A stretch of DNA of 64,000 nucleotides, from positions 1 through 64,000 of the forward strand of contig CALSLT010000005.1 in NCBI GenBank assembly GCA_943787265.1. The letters run 5' to 3'. The notes beneath the pieces are model-generated. The model was given only the letters and a program-made list of their open reading frames with translations, was not told the origin of the DNA and searched no databases. Below, piece after piece: positions 35,932-45,985 of this stretch (position 1 is its first letter; each line of letters opens with the position of its first letter). A program made the translations under genes and the position numbers. Origin of the DNA: an uncultured Planctomycetaceae bacterium. Its GTDB lineage: Bacteria; Planctomycetota; Planctomycetia; Planctomycetales; Planctomycetaceae.

Positions 35932-35950
35932 CCTGTGGATGCACAGGTTT
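35932..35950. terminator. Small hairpin between convergent genes
   Basis: CCTGTG pairs with CACAGG around a four-base loop and is followed by TTT on the plus strand. It lies between the peptidase gene and the convergent DUF1552 gene. The stem is short, so this is tentative. Confidence 0.35.
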
Positions 35951-35965
35951 GACATTGTCCGAAAA

Positions 35966-37360
35966 TCAGGCCATTAGCTCGGAGAGTGGTCCGCTTAGAT
36001 CCAGATCCTTCAGTTGAGCGTCGAGCTGGCCGAAGCTGTCTTCTGTTTCAAGACCGGCGCTTTGCATGAGGCTCATGTAGAGGTTGGCGATCGTGCGGTG
36101 GCCGGTGTTCTGGTAGCTGGGGTACTGGATGTAGCGACCTGATTTGAGGCGGTTGTTCATCCCACCAACCAGAACGAAGGGCCAGTCTTTCTGGCCATCG
36201 TGATGCTGTCCTCCGGCGCACGATGTGTAGACGATCATCGTGTTATCGAGCATCGTCCCGTTGCCTTCGGGAATGGTCTTCAGATGTTTTGCCAGCTTTG
36301 CGACAAAGCCGAGTTGCAGCTTGTCGACTTCTTTGCGAGCCCGTGGACCGTCCCAGCCGTTGGCTGTTTTCCCGTCGCCCAGATGCCCCAGCGCGTGGAC
36401 GTGCTGATTGATTCCCAGATCGGAATAGATAATACCCAGCGTGTCCGGCCGAATCGTAATGACGTTGGTGAGGCCGGTGACCAGTGCTGCTGTTGCGAGT
36501 TCGAAGTGCAGACCCATTCGAGTAGAAGGAACCATTGACTCGTACTTGTTTGTCAATTCCGGAGCGAAGCGTTTGATGCGATCTTCAAGCTGTACTTTCT
36601 TCTGACCGCGAATTCGTAACGCCTCAAAAGCTTCCGTGTAATGAGCAAACCGGTCCTTCTCGGTAGATGAAAGCTGACGCTCAATTCGCCGAGCGTCGTT
36701 CTTCATGAAGTCCATCAGGTTCGTGTTCAGCGTCAGCTTCTGCCGAAGCTTCTCGGGTGAGATGACAGCTGAACCGAACAGTTCCATATACGCCTTCTTC
36801 GGGCTGGCCTGGTACGCAATCGGACGCCCCTTCGCCATCGCCGAAATGTTCGGGTAGCAATAACTGTCACCCGGCTGTCGCGTATACTGTTCCAGCAGCG
36901 GCCCGTTCATCGCCATGCCGTACATCTTGTAAGGGCCGGCGGAAAGATGCTTCCCCAACATGCAGTCGAGAGTTGGAGCGACGGCCACCTGCTCAGAGTG
37001 GTGGCAGGACAACGCTCCGTAACCCGACGTGTGGTTGCCAACAAAGTTTCTGCCGGACAGGCCCTGGATGATCGTCAGTTGATCTTTCACTTCCTCGAAC
37101 GCTTTGAAGTTGTCAGGAAGCTCGTGACCGCTGAGAGAAACATCGATGAGTCTGTCGCGATTCTTGCTCCACTGGTTCTCCAAACCGACCGGTACAAGAT
37201 TCTCTTTGTCGACGCCGCTGGACTTCACGACAAAGACAAACCGCTTCGGCAATGCGGCTTCGTCGTCGGCCGAATGCGCGGCAACGCTTCGCAAAAAGGG
37301 AGTCAGTGCCAACGGAGCCGTACCGAACGCCGCCATTACGTTTCGTCGTGTCAGTGACAT
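35966..37360 (-). CDS. DUF1552 protein with Tat signal (copy 4)
   Basis: About 464 residues. The start at 37360 (MSLTRRNVMAAFGTAPLALT) has a GAGAAG-like site upstream; an ATG at 37390 is the alternative. Landmarks: FVFVVKSSGVDKENLVPVGL, GLSGRNFVGNHTSGYGALSC, a Lys-rich middle, and the end NTMIVYTSCAGGQHHDGQKD with NLYMSLMQSAGLETEDSFGQ. It is more diverged than copies 1-3. It follows a DUF1592-like gene (stop at 37412) on the same strand and ends the minus-strand run that begins near 44724. Confidence 0.88.
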   Translation of the reverse strand: MSLTRRNVMAAFGTAPLALTPFLRSVAAHSADDEAALPKRFVFVVKSSGVDKENLVPVGLENQWSKNRDRLIDVSLSGHELPDNFKAFEEVKDQLTIIQGLSGRNFVGNHTSGYGALSCHHSEQVAVAPTLDCMLGKHLSAGPYKMYGMAMNGPLLEQYTRQPGDSYCYPNISAMAKGRPIAYQASPKKAYMELFGSAVISPEKLRQKLTLNTNLMDFMKNDARRIERQLSSTEKDRFAHYTEAFEALRIRGQKKVQLEDRIKRFAPELTNKYESMVPSTRMGLHFELATAALVTGLTNVITIRPDTLGIIYSDLGINQHVHALGHLGDGKTANGWDGPRARKEVDKLQLGFVAKLAKHLKTIPEGNGTMLDNTMIVYTSCAGGQHHDGQKDWPFVLVGGMNNRLKSGRYIQYPSYQNTGHRTIANLYMSLMQSAGLETEDSFGQLDAQLKDLDLSGPLSELMA

Positions 37361-37411
37361 ATTGCTTCTCGTCTTCAGAGAATCATTCAACCGAACTGGT
37401 CTCGAGTCTGT

Positions 37412-39754
37412 TTATCGGCGGTACAGAAAAGAATCTGAACTCAGCAGCGAAACCACCAGTGCCTTAAAACTTCCGCCATTGTCCAGATAACTCTTTTCGG
37501 CATCAATCAACGTTTGCGAGTCGCTCAACATTTCGTTCCGACCCATAAAGTACCGGAACAAGTGCCGGATGAACGATTGTCTTGCTCTCGATGAACCACC
37601 GAGGCGGTGTAATAACTCAATGGCGTCCTCGACTTCGCCATCCACTGCCGGATCGCCCGACCCTCGTATCTCGCCCGTGGAATCGATCTTTCGCGCGGTG
37701 AACTTGCCGTCAGCCAATTGCCGATCAAATTGTTCGCCGCGTTTGTGAACGATGTTACGTGTTTCACCAAAATAGACGTGAGTTCGATGTCGGCCCCAGT
37801 CGTCGAAGATTTCAAACGGTTCGCCCAGCGGGTTCATCTTACGATGACAACGCCAGCACCGAGTCGCTCGCAATGGTTCCATGCGTTCTCGCAGCGTCTT
37901 ATGAGGATCGTTTGGCACATTGGCATCGACGTCCGGTGGCACGTCCTGAATCACGCCAGCCAGCAGCTTCTCCTGAATCCAGCGACCGCGGCGAATCGGA
38001 TCGTTTCCGTCGTTCACCGAGTGTGCCGCCAACCACGCTGGGTGAGTGAGAATGCCCGCTCGCTGATTCTCTGGCAGTTCGAACGGTTGTTCTGACGGCC
38101 AGCTCCACTCTTGCCGTTGTTCACGGTGTGTCGGCGGAAGGTTGTAGACAGCGATGTAAATCAGATCCGACTGCCCTCGAATCGGCTTGTTGTTCACTCG
38201 TTCGTAAGGCCAGCCGGGAAACGGAGTGAATTTGTCTTCGAGTGCCTCACGAACCACCTTCGCACGAGCCGTTGCCTGTCGCCTGATTCGATCGAGTTCC
38301 TCTTTCTCCTGTTTTCGCTCCGGATCACGTTTTGCCCGTTTGAATTCTTCAATACGTTTATTGACTTTGCGTTCGACGTAGTCAGGACACTGGACTTCCT
38401 CGAGGTACTGCTGCGCGATTTCGTTGTCGCCTGGGTGAGCCACATAAAAACGATTACTCGTCAGCAGCTCTTTGATGACGTCCTGATCCCGATTGATGAA
38501 GTGCTCGATCAACTGCTCGGCTTCGTACATCAAGCGATTCGTATTCCACTGTTTGATGTCTGCTTCCCGCACTCGGACCATATCTTTGAAAACTTTGTCG
38601 GCTTGGTTGTAGCCAAAAAACTCTTCGAAGAACCGAGTAATACGAGGCGTCTTCTGGGGAAACATGCCGTCATCAAGAATCGCTCGCACAACGCCGGCAA
38701 TATCATCTTTCGACGCCAGCTTCTTGAATCGAATGGCATCTCGCAGTTGGCCGTTCTGCTCGGGCAATGAATCCGTGAGTGCATACGCCAGGGCATAGGC
38801 AACTTCATCCGGTGACAGATGGCGGCGACCATGTTCGTCTTTCGGTCCCAGCCCCAGCTCCATCCGGTAGATCGATTCGCTGCAAAGATACATCGCTTTG
38901 ATCGTCGTCTTGATTCCCTCAAGGCTGCCACCATCAGCAATGTTCTTCTTGAGAAACGCCAGGTACTTCTGCTGTTCTTCTTTGTCCGGCAGACGACCGA
39001 TCGCACGGCGAAATTCATCACGAATCACATTGCCGAGTTGATCATCCGACGGAACGGGTTGATCGTCTGCAAAGAGTTTGAACTTTCCGTCTCGTGTCCA
39101 AAGATCGAGCAACTGATCGGTGTTGATCAGAATCATCTCGATCGTGCTTTGATCGACGCCGCTGGTGAATGAGTAATCGCGGACGCCGCGTTCGCTCGTT
39201 ACAAAACTGAAGGGACTTTGCGCGTCACGAATGCCTTTGCGCTTGAAAATCTGCGGACTGAATCGCCACAACCGTGACGGCGAGAATGGCAGCGTTTGGA
39301 CACCCCCCGAGAACAACAATTCGTGGCTCACGTAATTGCCGTATTCGGGTTTGAGCAGCTTGTCCCGGTAGCTCTCTGCCCGGCCAGACACTTCGATTTG
39401 CTGTTCAATCCAGAGAATGACTTTCGCTTTGGCAATCGGATCCGCGCGTGGTTCTTCCGGTGGAGGCATGTCATCAAACTGCAACGCCTGCAGCACGCTT
39501 TCCCAGACCTGAGCCGTCGAATCCGTTGTCAGGGCGTTTCGGATCTGGCCGATATCAAAATCGGCTTCCGCCTCATCACCGGAGTGGCAATCGACGCAGT
39601 GTTGCCTCATGAACGGTCTCACAACCGCTTCGAATTCGTAACCGCCGGGCTCCGCAGCCTCCGATTGGCAGGCGAAGCCACACACCGCTGCCGTCGCCAC
39701 GCCTGCGAGGAATAATGCCACAGAGCCATGTTGGTTACCAAAAGTCATCCACAT
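37412..39754 (-). CDS. DUF1588/DUF1585-containing cytochrome-like protein (copy 4)
   Basis: 780 residues with a signal peptide (VALFLAGVATAAVCGFACQ). Heme site CVDCHS is near residue 52 with the usual FDDMPPPEEP after it. The C-terminal part has GILTHPAWLAAHSVNDGNDP (DUF1588-like) and CWRCH with MNPLGEPFEIFDDWG (DUF1585-like). The middle lacks the recognisable DUF1587 YEYN motif and instead carries a long charged helix (RIEEFKRAKRDPERKQEKEE), so this belongs to a distinct subfamily. It is paired with the DUF1552 gene downstream and follows two sulfatase genes. Confidence 0.82.
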   Translation of the reverse strand: MWMTFGNQHGSVALFLAGVATAAVCGFACQSEAAEPGGYEFEAVVRPFMRQHCVDCHSGDEAEADFDIGQIRNALTTDSTAQVWESVLQALQFDDMPPPEEPRADPIAKAKVILWIEQQIEVSGRAESYRDKLLKPEYGNYVSHELLFSGGVQTLPFSPSRLWRFSPQIFKRKGIRDAQSPFSFVTSERGVRDYSFTSGVDQSTIEMILINTDQLLDLWTRDGKFKLFADDQPVPSDDQLGNVIRDEFRRAIGRLPDKEEQQKYLAFLKKNIADGGSLEGIKTTIKAMYLCSESIYRMELGLGPKDEHGRRHLSPDEVAYALAYALTDSLPEQNGQLRDAIRFKKLASKDDIAGVVRAILDDGMFPQKTPRITRFFEEFFGYNQADKVFKDMVRVREADIKQWNTNRLMYEAEQLIEHFINRDQDVIKELLTSNRFYVAHPGDNEIAQQYLEEVQCPDYVERKVNKRIEEFKRAKRDPERKQEKEELDRIRRQATARAKVVREALEDKFTPFPGWPYERVNNKPIRGQSDLIYIAVYNLPPTHREQRQEWSWPSEQPFELPENQRAGILTHPAWLAAHSVNDGNDPIRRGRWIQEKLLAGVIQDVPPDVDANVPNDPHKTLRERMEPLRATRCWRCHRKMNPLGEPFEIFDDWGRHRTHVYFGETRNIVHKRGEQFDRQLADGKFTARKIDSTGEIRGSGDPAVDGEVEDAIELLHRLGGSSRARQSFIRHLFRYFMGRNEMLSDSQTLIDAEKSYLDNGGSFKALVVSLLSSDSFLYRR

Positions 39755-39846
39755 TCGCCTGACTGTGCATTAGTGATGAGTCGCTGCAAATTGTGCATCG
39801 TGATCGGTCTAAAGCCGGCCTCCTCGCACACGGCAGGCGACCGTCT

Positions 39847-41466
39847 CTACTTCTTCTTTGGTTTCGCTCGTGGTTTCGGAATCGGCTTAATCATCACGAT
39901 CTCGGCGTCGTTCTTCAGTTTCGCACCAGGCGTCGATCGACCATTGCTGATGATGTCGCTCAGCATGTTCTTCATTCGGGCGACTCGATCTGGGTGGTCC
40001 GCCTGGATGTTGTTCGTTTCGCCGGGATCTTCTTCGAGATTGAACAATTGAATCGGCGGCACCTTTGTCAGGTCCGATCGGCCCGGCCGCGGGGAACTCC
40101 AACCGCCGGAACCTGGACACAGGCAGAGTTTCCAGTTTCCGTCACGCACCGCGAACTGCCCACCGATCGATTGCGAAACGATTGAGGTCCGAATTGGCTT
40201 GGCCGCTGCTCCTGTCAGAACCGGCAGAAACGAAACACTATCCTCGCCGCCGTTTTCGTTCACCTTAGCTCCAACGATCTCGGCCGCGGTTGCCAGCAGA
40301 TCGAGTTGCCCGACCAGTTGATCCGTTCGCGAACCGGCTTTGACTTTGCCCGGCCATCGAGCAACAAAAGGAACTCGATGCCCTCCTTCAAAGATGTCAG
40401 CTTTGTGGCCACGGTAAATGTAGTTCTGGTCATGACCGGCCGCTTCGAGTTCATTGATATTGGCAGCGGGCGAACATCCGTTATCGGTCGTGAAAATTAC
40501 GAGCGTGTTCTCGGCGATGCCGTTGTCGTCAATCGCTTTGAGAACCTGGCCGACGGTCCAGTCGACCTGCATCGTGAAGTCGCCGTACTTGTTGATCCCG
40601 CTTTTGCCTTCCCATTCACCTGTCGGAACGATCGGCGTGTGGGGAGCGTTCAGCGGAAAGTAAACAAAGAACGGGTTATCGGATTTCGACTGAGCGTTGA
40701 TGAAGTTCACCGTTTCTTTGGTGATTGTCGGCAGGACATCCACGGCCTCGAAGCCTTTGGCCGCTGGCCCTTTGCGATGGAATGCTTTTTCAACAGTTGC
40801 GGGCTCAGTGGGAGTGCGATCCCGAACGTAGACGTACGGCGGCATGTCCAGCGAGGCGCTGATCCCGAAGAACGTATCGAATCCCAAGTCGCAGGGACCA
40901 TTTTTAATCTTGCCGGTGTAATCAACGTCCCAGCCGCCTTTAAAGCCACCGGAGAAATCGCCTTTGTCATCGGCTGTACCGCCATCTTTGAGAGGCCAGT
41001 CCCAACCAAGATGCCATTTTCCGATGCAGGCCGTCGAGTACCCGTGCTTCTTGAGCAGCGAAGCGACCGTCAATCGTCCTTGTGAGATCAGCGGTTTTGA
41101 AAAGCCACCAAGCACGCCTTTTTGAAGGTGAGTCCGCCAGTGGTAGCGGCCGGTCAATACCGAGTACCGCGTCGGAGTGCAGACGGACGACGACGAATGT
41201 CCGTCTGAAAAGATCATGCCTTCGTTGGCGATCCGGTCGATGTTTGGCGTCGGTATTTTGGACTTTGGATTCAGGACTGACACATCACCAAAACCCTGGT
41301 CATCAGCGAGGATGAAAATAATGTTTGGCTTCGCTGACGCACCATTCCTGGTTTCGGCGGCCTGTGCTGAACTTGTCGACCTGGCTGCGACAATGAGCAA
41401 CGTCGCTGCGGCAACCGTGAGGATTTCTGTCGTCCGTACGGAGAGAATTCCCTGAGGAGATTTCAT
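39847..41466 (-). CDS. Arylsulfatase (Cys-type), exported
   Basis: 539 residues with signal peptide (ILTVAAATLLIVAARSTSSA). Metal-binding start NIIFILADDQGFGDV. The formylglycine signature is SSVCTPTRYSVLTGRYHWR (CxPxR), in which Cys is converted to formylglycine. ACIGKWHLGW is the second S1 motif, and IFTTDNGCSP supplies further metal ligands. Its C-terminus is Lys/Pro-rich. It should remove sulfate esters from a glycan or similar compound outside the cytoplasm. It is encoded 27 bp after another sulfatase on the same strand. Confidence 0.93.
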   Translation of the reverse strand: MKSPQGILSVRTTEILTVAAATLLIVAARSTSSAQAAETRNGASAKPNIIFILADDQGFGDVSVLNPKSKIPTPNIDRIANEGMIFSDGHSSSSVCTPTRYSVLTGRYHWRTHLQKGVLGGFSKPLISQGRLTVASLLKKHGYSTACIGKWHLGWDWPLKDGGTADDKGDFSGGFKGGWDVDYTGKIKNGPCDLGFDTFFGISASLDMPPYVYVRDRTPTEPATVEKAFHRKGPAAKGFEAVDVLPTITKETVNFINAQSKSDNPFFVYFPLNAPHTPIVPTGEWEGKSGINKYGDFTMQVDWTVGQVLKAIDDNGIAENTLVIFTTDNGCSPAANINELEAAGHDQNYIYRGHKADIFEGGHRVPFVARWPGKVKAGSRTDQLVGQLDLLATAAEIVGAKVNENGGEDSVSFLPVLTGAAAKPIRTSIVSQSIGGQFAVRDGNWKLCLCPGSGGWSSPRPGRSDLTKVPPIQLFNLEEDPGETNNIQADHPDRVARMKNMLSDIISNGRSTPGAKLKNDAEIVMIKPIPKPRAKPKKK

Positions 41467-41493
41467 CTGTTTGCTAAGCCTTTGCTTACTGAG

Positions 41494-43128
41494 TTATTGA
41501 GCGAGTCGTTCACGAAGTACGACGGGCAGGCGTCGGTCTCTAATGTTTACAATTTTGACATTCTTGTCGTTCTTCAGCTTTGGTCCGGGTGTGCTCCGTC
41601 CATTTTTAACCTGCTGCTGAAGTAAAGCGACCATCTTTTTCACCCGCGCGGGATGTTCCGCGGCAAGGTTGTGGTCCTCGTGTGGATCTTTAACCAGATC
41701 AAACAACTGCACGAACGGCGGGCGCAACAGGTCGGACTCGGTGGGCTTGCCCTTGAACCCTTCGAGGACTTTTCTCCAGGCGACATCGGGCGAAGGGTCA
41801 TTTCCGGCGGCGTTCCCGCCGCTCCCTGGAGTTCCGCTGCCCGGACAAAGGCAGAGCTTCCAGTTTTTGTCACGCACGGCGAACGCACCCACCGACTGCA
41901 TCACCAGCGATTTTCGATGGCCGGCAGCGTCAGGGTTACGCAGGAGATTTGCAAAACTGATTGAGTCCGGCCCTTCGTTGTCACTTAATTTCGAAGCTGA
42001 CAGTTCAGCGAAAGTCGCCATAAAATCATTCAGCCCGACCAGAGCATCACAGGTTCGTCCTTTGTTGATTACGCCGGGCCAGCGAGCGATCAGTGGAACT
42101 CGCAATCCGCCTTCATAGATCGAGAACTTGTAGCCGCGGTGAGGGCCGTTGGGGTGATGCCCTTTCGCTTCCAGTTGATGAATCTGCGCGGGTGTCGATT
42201 TCAGGATGTTGCCAGCGTACGGGGCCGGGCCGTGATCTGACGAAAACATGACAAGAGTGTTTTCATCAAGTCCCTGCTTCTTCAAAGCGGTCATCACTCG
42301 CTCAACGGAATGGTCAACTTCCATGACGAAGTCGCCGTACACACCGAGCTTGCTCTTGCCTTGCCAGTTAACACCCGGACTCGTCGGCGTGTGCGGAGCG
42401 GTCAGCGCCAGAAACAGGAAAAATGGATCGTCCTTCTTCTGATGAGCGATGAACGATTCCGCTTCGGAGTAGAACGTCTCCAGAACTTCATGATCCTGAA
42501 AGTCCTTCTCGGCAGGACCGACTCGGTTAAAGGCACTCCACCCTTTCTGGGCAGTGACTTCGCCTTGCCAGACGTTGTTCCTCGCAAAAACGTACGGGAA
42601 CATGTCGAGCGAGCCGGGCAGAATGAAGCTCTCGTCGAAACCAAACTGAGGCGGTCCGAACTTCAACGGCTTCTTGAAATCGACATTCGTTGGCCCCTGA
42701 GATTTTCCATCAACCGTGGTCATGGTCGTGCCAAGGTGCCACTTACCGACATAGCCGGTGCGATAACCAGATCGCTTCAGAACTTTGGCAAGTGTCGATC
42801 TTTCCGTATTTGGTCGAGGCCCGACAAAGCCCCACGGGCCACTGCCGACGGTGGCTCCGTAACGCCAGTTGTAGCGCCCCGTCATCAGCGCTCGACGAGT
42901 CGGGCTGCACACTGAAGCGTTCACATGAGCATCAGTGAATCGCAGTCCGCCCACTGCGAGGGCATCAATGTTTGGAGTGTCGATCAGGCAACGGTCACCG
43001 CCGTAACAGTTCACGTCACCAATGCCGAGATCGTCAGCCAGGATGAAAACGATGTTCGGCTTGCCGGCGGAAACGAGTGTCGGGAGGCTGCATAAAATTG
43101 CAGCGAAGAACCAGAAGCAAAGTCGCAT
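41494..43128 (-). CDS. Arylsulfatase (Cys-type), exported
   Basis: 544 residues with signal peptide (LCFWFFAAILCSLPTLVSAG). Metal site NIVFILADDLGIGDVNCYGG. The signature is SVCSPTRRALMTGRYNWRYG (CxPxR). TGYVGKWHLGT and MFSSDHGPAPY complete the S1 fold. It resembles the neighbouring sulfatase in domain plan but differs much in sequence, so the two probably attack different sulfate positions. A ThuA-domain gene lies 39 bp upstream in the same direction. Confidence 0.93.
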   Translation of the reverse strand: MRLCFWFFAAILCSLPTLVSAGKPNIVFILADDLGIGDVNCYGGDRCLIDTPNIDALAVGGLRFTDAHVNASVCSPTRRALMTGRYNWRYGATVGSGPWGFVGPRPNTERSTLAKVLKRSGYRTGYVGKWHLGTTMTTVDGKSQGPTNVDFKKPLKFGPPQFGFDESFILPGSLDMFPYVFARNNVWQGEVTAQKGWSAFNRVGPAEKDFQDHEVLETFYSEAESFIAHQKKDDPFFLFLALTAPHTPTSPGVNWQGKSKLGVYGDFVMEVDHSVERVMTALKKQGLDENTLVMFSSDHGPAPYAGNILKSTPAQIHQLEAKGHHPNGPHRGYKFSIYEGGLRVPLIARWPGVINKGRTCDALVGLNDFMATFAELSASKLSDNEGPDSISFANLLRNPDAAGHRKSLVMQSVGAFAVRDKNWKLCLCPGSGTPGSGGNAAGNDPSPDVAWRKVLEGFKGKPTESDLLRPPFVQLFDLVKDPHEDHNLAAEHPARVKKMVALLQQQVKNGRSTPGPKLKNDKNVKIVNIRDRRLPVVLRERLAQ

Positions 43129-43167
43129 GCAACTGTCCTCTCAAGTGTGTGGGGATCGGACCGCGGC

Positions 43168-44235
43168 TTACTTCTTTTTCTTCGGATCGGACGTAACGTT
43201 GTTGGCCGGGATCGGGCTCTTAAAACCGAGGTAAACTTCGGGCTTGATGCCTCGTGCGTACCCACCACCTCGGAATGTATTTGGCTGGTACTTACCGACG
43301 AAATCGATCGGCGAGTCAGCCACGATTTTGTCTTCCAATCCCAGCATCCAGTAAGTCGCGTTGACGATCATCCGTCGGTAGCCATCGTTTACGATGTCTT
43401 CAGATGCTCCGTAGAGTGACGTGAAGACACGGCCTTTCTTGCCGTTGGCTCCGGTGTATTCCCGAGTCCATTCCGACGCCATCGGTGGCTTGCTGGCGTC
43501 TGGTTCGCCGTCGAACTTCATGCTCATCAGCGGCTGAGCCATTGTCAGGATATTCCAATCATCCTGTGGCACGGCGTTGTAACCACCAGCCTGAATGTGG
43601 ACGTCTTTCACGCCGATCAGAATTGGATGACCAGCCTTCTCAGGAATGATCGTAATGCGAGTGCTCTGCTTGTGGTTTCTTCCGTAGTGCCCCACCCAGG
43701 TTTGCCCCAACACCTGGTGACCGAAACCCAATTCGTAACCTTCGGTCTTCGCCTGGTAGTCATACTTCGAGAATTTGCTTTCCTTGTCGCCATACTTGAA
43801 ACCATGCGTCGACGTTCGCAATCCCATGACCGGTCCGCCACGTTTCAGGTACGCGTCGATGTGCTTCATCTGCTCATCAGGGAGAGCCTGAAACCGAGTG
43901 AACATCACCATTCCGTCTGCAGACTCCAGAGCTTCGAGGCCTGGGATATTCGATTCGCCAGCCTTGATCTCGCCGTTTCCATCAAGCCCAAAGAGAACGG
44001 TGCAGTCAAATCCGTGGTGCTTCGCCAGAATCCGAGCCATCGCCGGGAGAGTTTCTTCGCCGCGATATTCATGATCGCTGGCGATAAAGACGAGATGTTT
44101 TCCCTTCGCCAGTGACCTGGTCGCTTTGTACTTAACCGGATTGGCCGCGGCCGAGGATGGAGCTGACTCGGCAGCCGAAGCGACTCCAGAGGCGACAAGA
44201 AGAGCAATCTGAACGAGAGCGAAGCAGCGAATCAT
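43168..44235 (-). CDS. ThuA-domain protein, exported
   Basis: About 355 residues. ATG at 44235 (MIRCFALVQIALLVASGVAS) gives a clear signal peptide; the frame extends upstream without support. The ThuA fold (glutamine amidotransferase-like) is seen in LVFIASDHEYRGEETLPAMA, GPVMGLRTSTHGFKYGD and VFTSLYGASEDIVNDGYRRM. ThuA-type proteins are linked to trehalose or other sugar use, but the reaction in planctomycetes is not established. Its place upstream of two sulfatases supports a carbohydrate role. The C-terminal tail is Lys-rich. Confidence 0.87.
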   Translation of the reverse strand: MIRCFALVQIALLVASGVASAAESAPSSAAANPVKYKATRSLAKGKHLVFIASDHEYRGEETLPAMARILAKHHGFDCTVLFGLDGNGEIKAGESNIPGLEALESADGMVMFTRFQALPDEQMKHIDAYLKRGGPVMGLRTSTHGFKYGDKESKFSKYDYQAKTEGYELGFGHQVLGQTWVGHYGRNHKQSTRITIIPEKAGHPILIGVKDVHIQAGGYNAVPQDDWNILTMAQPLMSMKFDGEPDASKPPMASEWTREYTGANGKKGRVFTSLYGASEDIVNDGYRRMIVNATYWMLGLEDKIVADSPIDFVGKYQPNTFRGGGYARGIKPEVYLGFKSPIPANNVTSDPKKKK

Positions 44236-44337
44236 CGTTTCGTTTCCTGCATTTTTGGGTTGATGTTTGCAACACGTTCCAGCATGGCATCTGGCTTCGC
44301 GATTCGCCACCTTGCCGACGCCCCAAATGGAATCGGC

Positions 44338-44724
<387 letters not shown>

Positions 44725-44902
44725 TTGTTCGTGGTCTCCAAGTCGGGGCGAATGCCGCATTTCGTTTTCGGTTTAGAGGCACGTTCTACCAGATTCGAGA
44801 AACTGGATCTTCCACCTGAACTCGACATGCACTTTGACGTAAAACTGACTGTCCAATCGAGAACTCAACACTCTCCACGCAATTCATTCACGGAGTAGAG
44901 CA

Positions 44903-45968
44903 ATGGCCGATTTCAAGGTCACTCAGATTGACGACGACTTCGACTTCGCCAACCTTCCCTGGTGGGACGTCGTGATCATCGGAGCCGGACCGGGCGGACT
45001 CGCCGCCAGTTTGACAACCGCTCACCGAGCATTGACCACTCTGGTCATCGAAGCCAAAGACCTGCCCGGCGGGCAGCCTCAGTTCCTTTATGCGGACAAA
45101 AAGATCGTCGACGTTCCGGGGTTCCCAGACGGTATTTCGGGACAGGAATTGTCCGACAGAACTTATCGCCAAGCCGCCGACGCGCACGTGCAATTTCGGT
45201 TCAACGAAGAACTGACGGCAATCGAAGACACCGATCAGGAAGTCGAAGGTGACGTTCTAAAAAAAGTAGTCACCAGCAACGGCAGCTACCTTTGTCGCAA
45301 AGTCATCCTCGCCTGCGGACTGCTCCATTATCCACGTCGTCTTCCGGTGCTTGACGATCTGGAATCGGACGCCGTCCACTACAGATCTCCGCGAGTCAAA
45401 GACTACGAAGGAGGCACGGTCATCGTTGTTGGTGGCGGTGACTCGGCACTCGATGCGGCCGTGATGGCACTTCAACGAGGTGCTCGCGTCGAGGTCATCA
45501 TTCGCAAAGAGCCATCGGGCAAAGCAGACACTCTAAATCACGTTCTGGAGTTGGGGGGGAACAGTCCATACGTCGGCGTCGATTGCAGAAGCAACCCTGA
45601 ACGACGGTGTCGTCAGTGCCGTGCTGAATAATGGATCGACCATCGAATGCCAGCACGCAGTCGTTCAAATTGGATTTCTCTCAGCGAAGGACACGTTCCT
45701 GGGCCTTGGACTGACGCTGAACGACGAAGGCGCCGTCGCCATCGACCCATACTTCGAAACCAGCCGTCGAGGCATCTTTGCAGTCGGGGACGTTCACGGA
45801 GACATTAAGCTGATCGCCGTCGCCTGGGCGGAAGGCATCCAAGCCGCAATCCACGCCTTCCGGGAAATCACCAGCCCGTTCTGGTTGAACGAAAAGCGTC
45901 TCCACGACAACAAGCTGTCACTCATCGCCGAACGCCTCAGCGCAGCGGCCGTACAGAAACGCGAATAA
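44903..45968 (+). pseudogene. TrxR-like ferredoxin/flavin NADP reductase with one-base frameshift
   Basis: The two-dinucleotide-binding flavoprotein fold is clear: FAD site VVIIGAGPGGLAAS, NADPH site VIVVGGGDSALDAAV, and the end GIFAVGDVHGDIKLIAVAW. The CxxC redox pair of thioredoxin reductase is absent, so it fits the TrxR-like ferredoxin-NADP reductases. The frame breaks in a run of seven G at 45553-45559; dropping one G continues directly into GTVHTSASIAEATLNDGVVS and the rest of the protein, about 355 residues in all. Everything else is well preserved, so either a sequencing error or a very recent mutation is likely. It converges with menG, with only 17 bp between. Confidence 0.83.
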
Positions 45969-45985
45969 CTTTCTGGCAGGCTTTC

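Noticed and set aside
44903..45968. Thioredoxin reductase proper
   Set aside because: No CxxC redox motif between the FAD and NADPH sites; it fits the TrxR-like ferredoxin/flavin NADP reductases instead.
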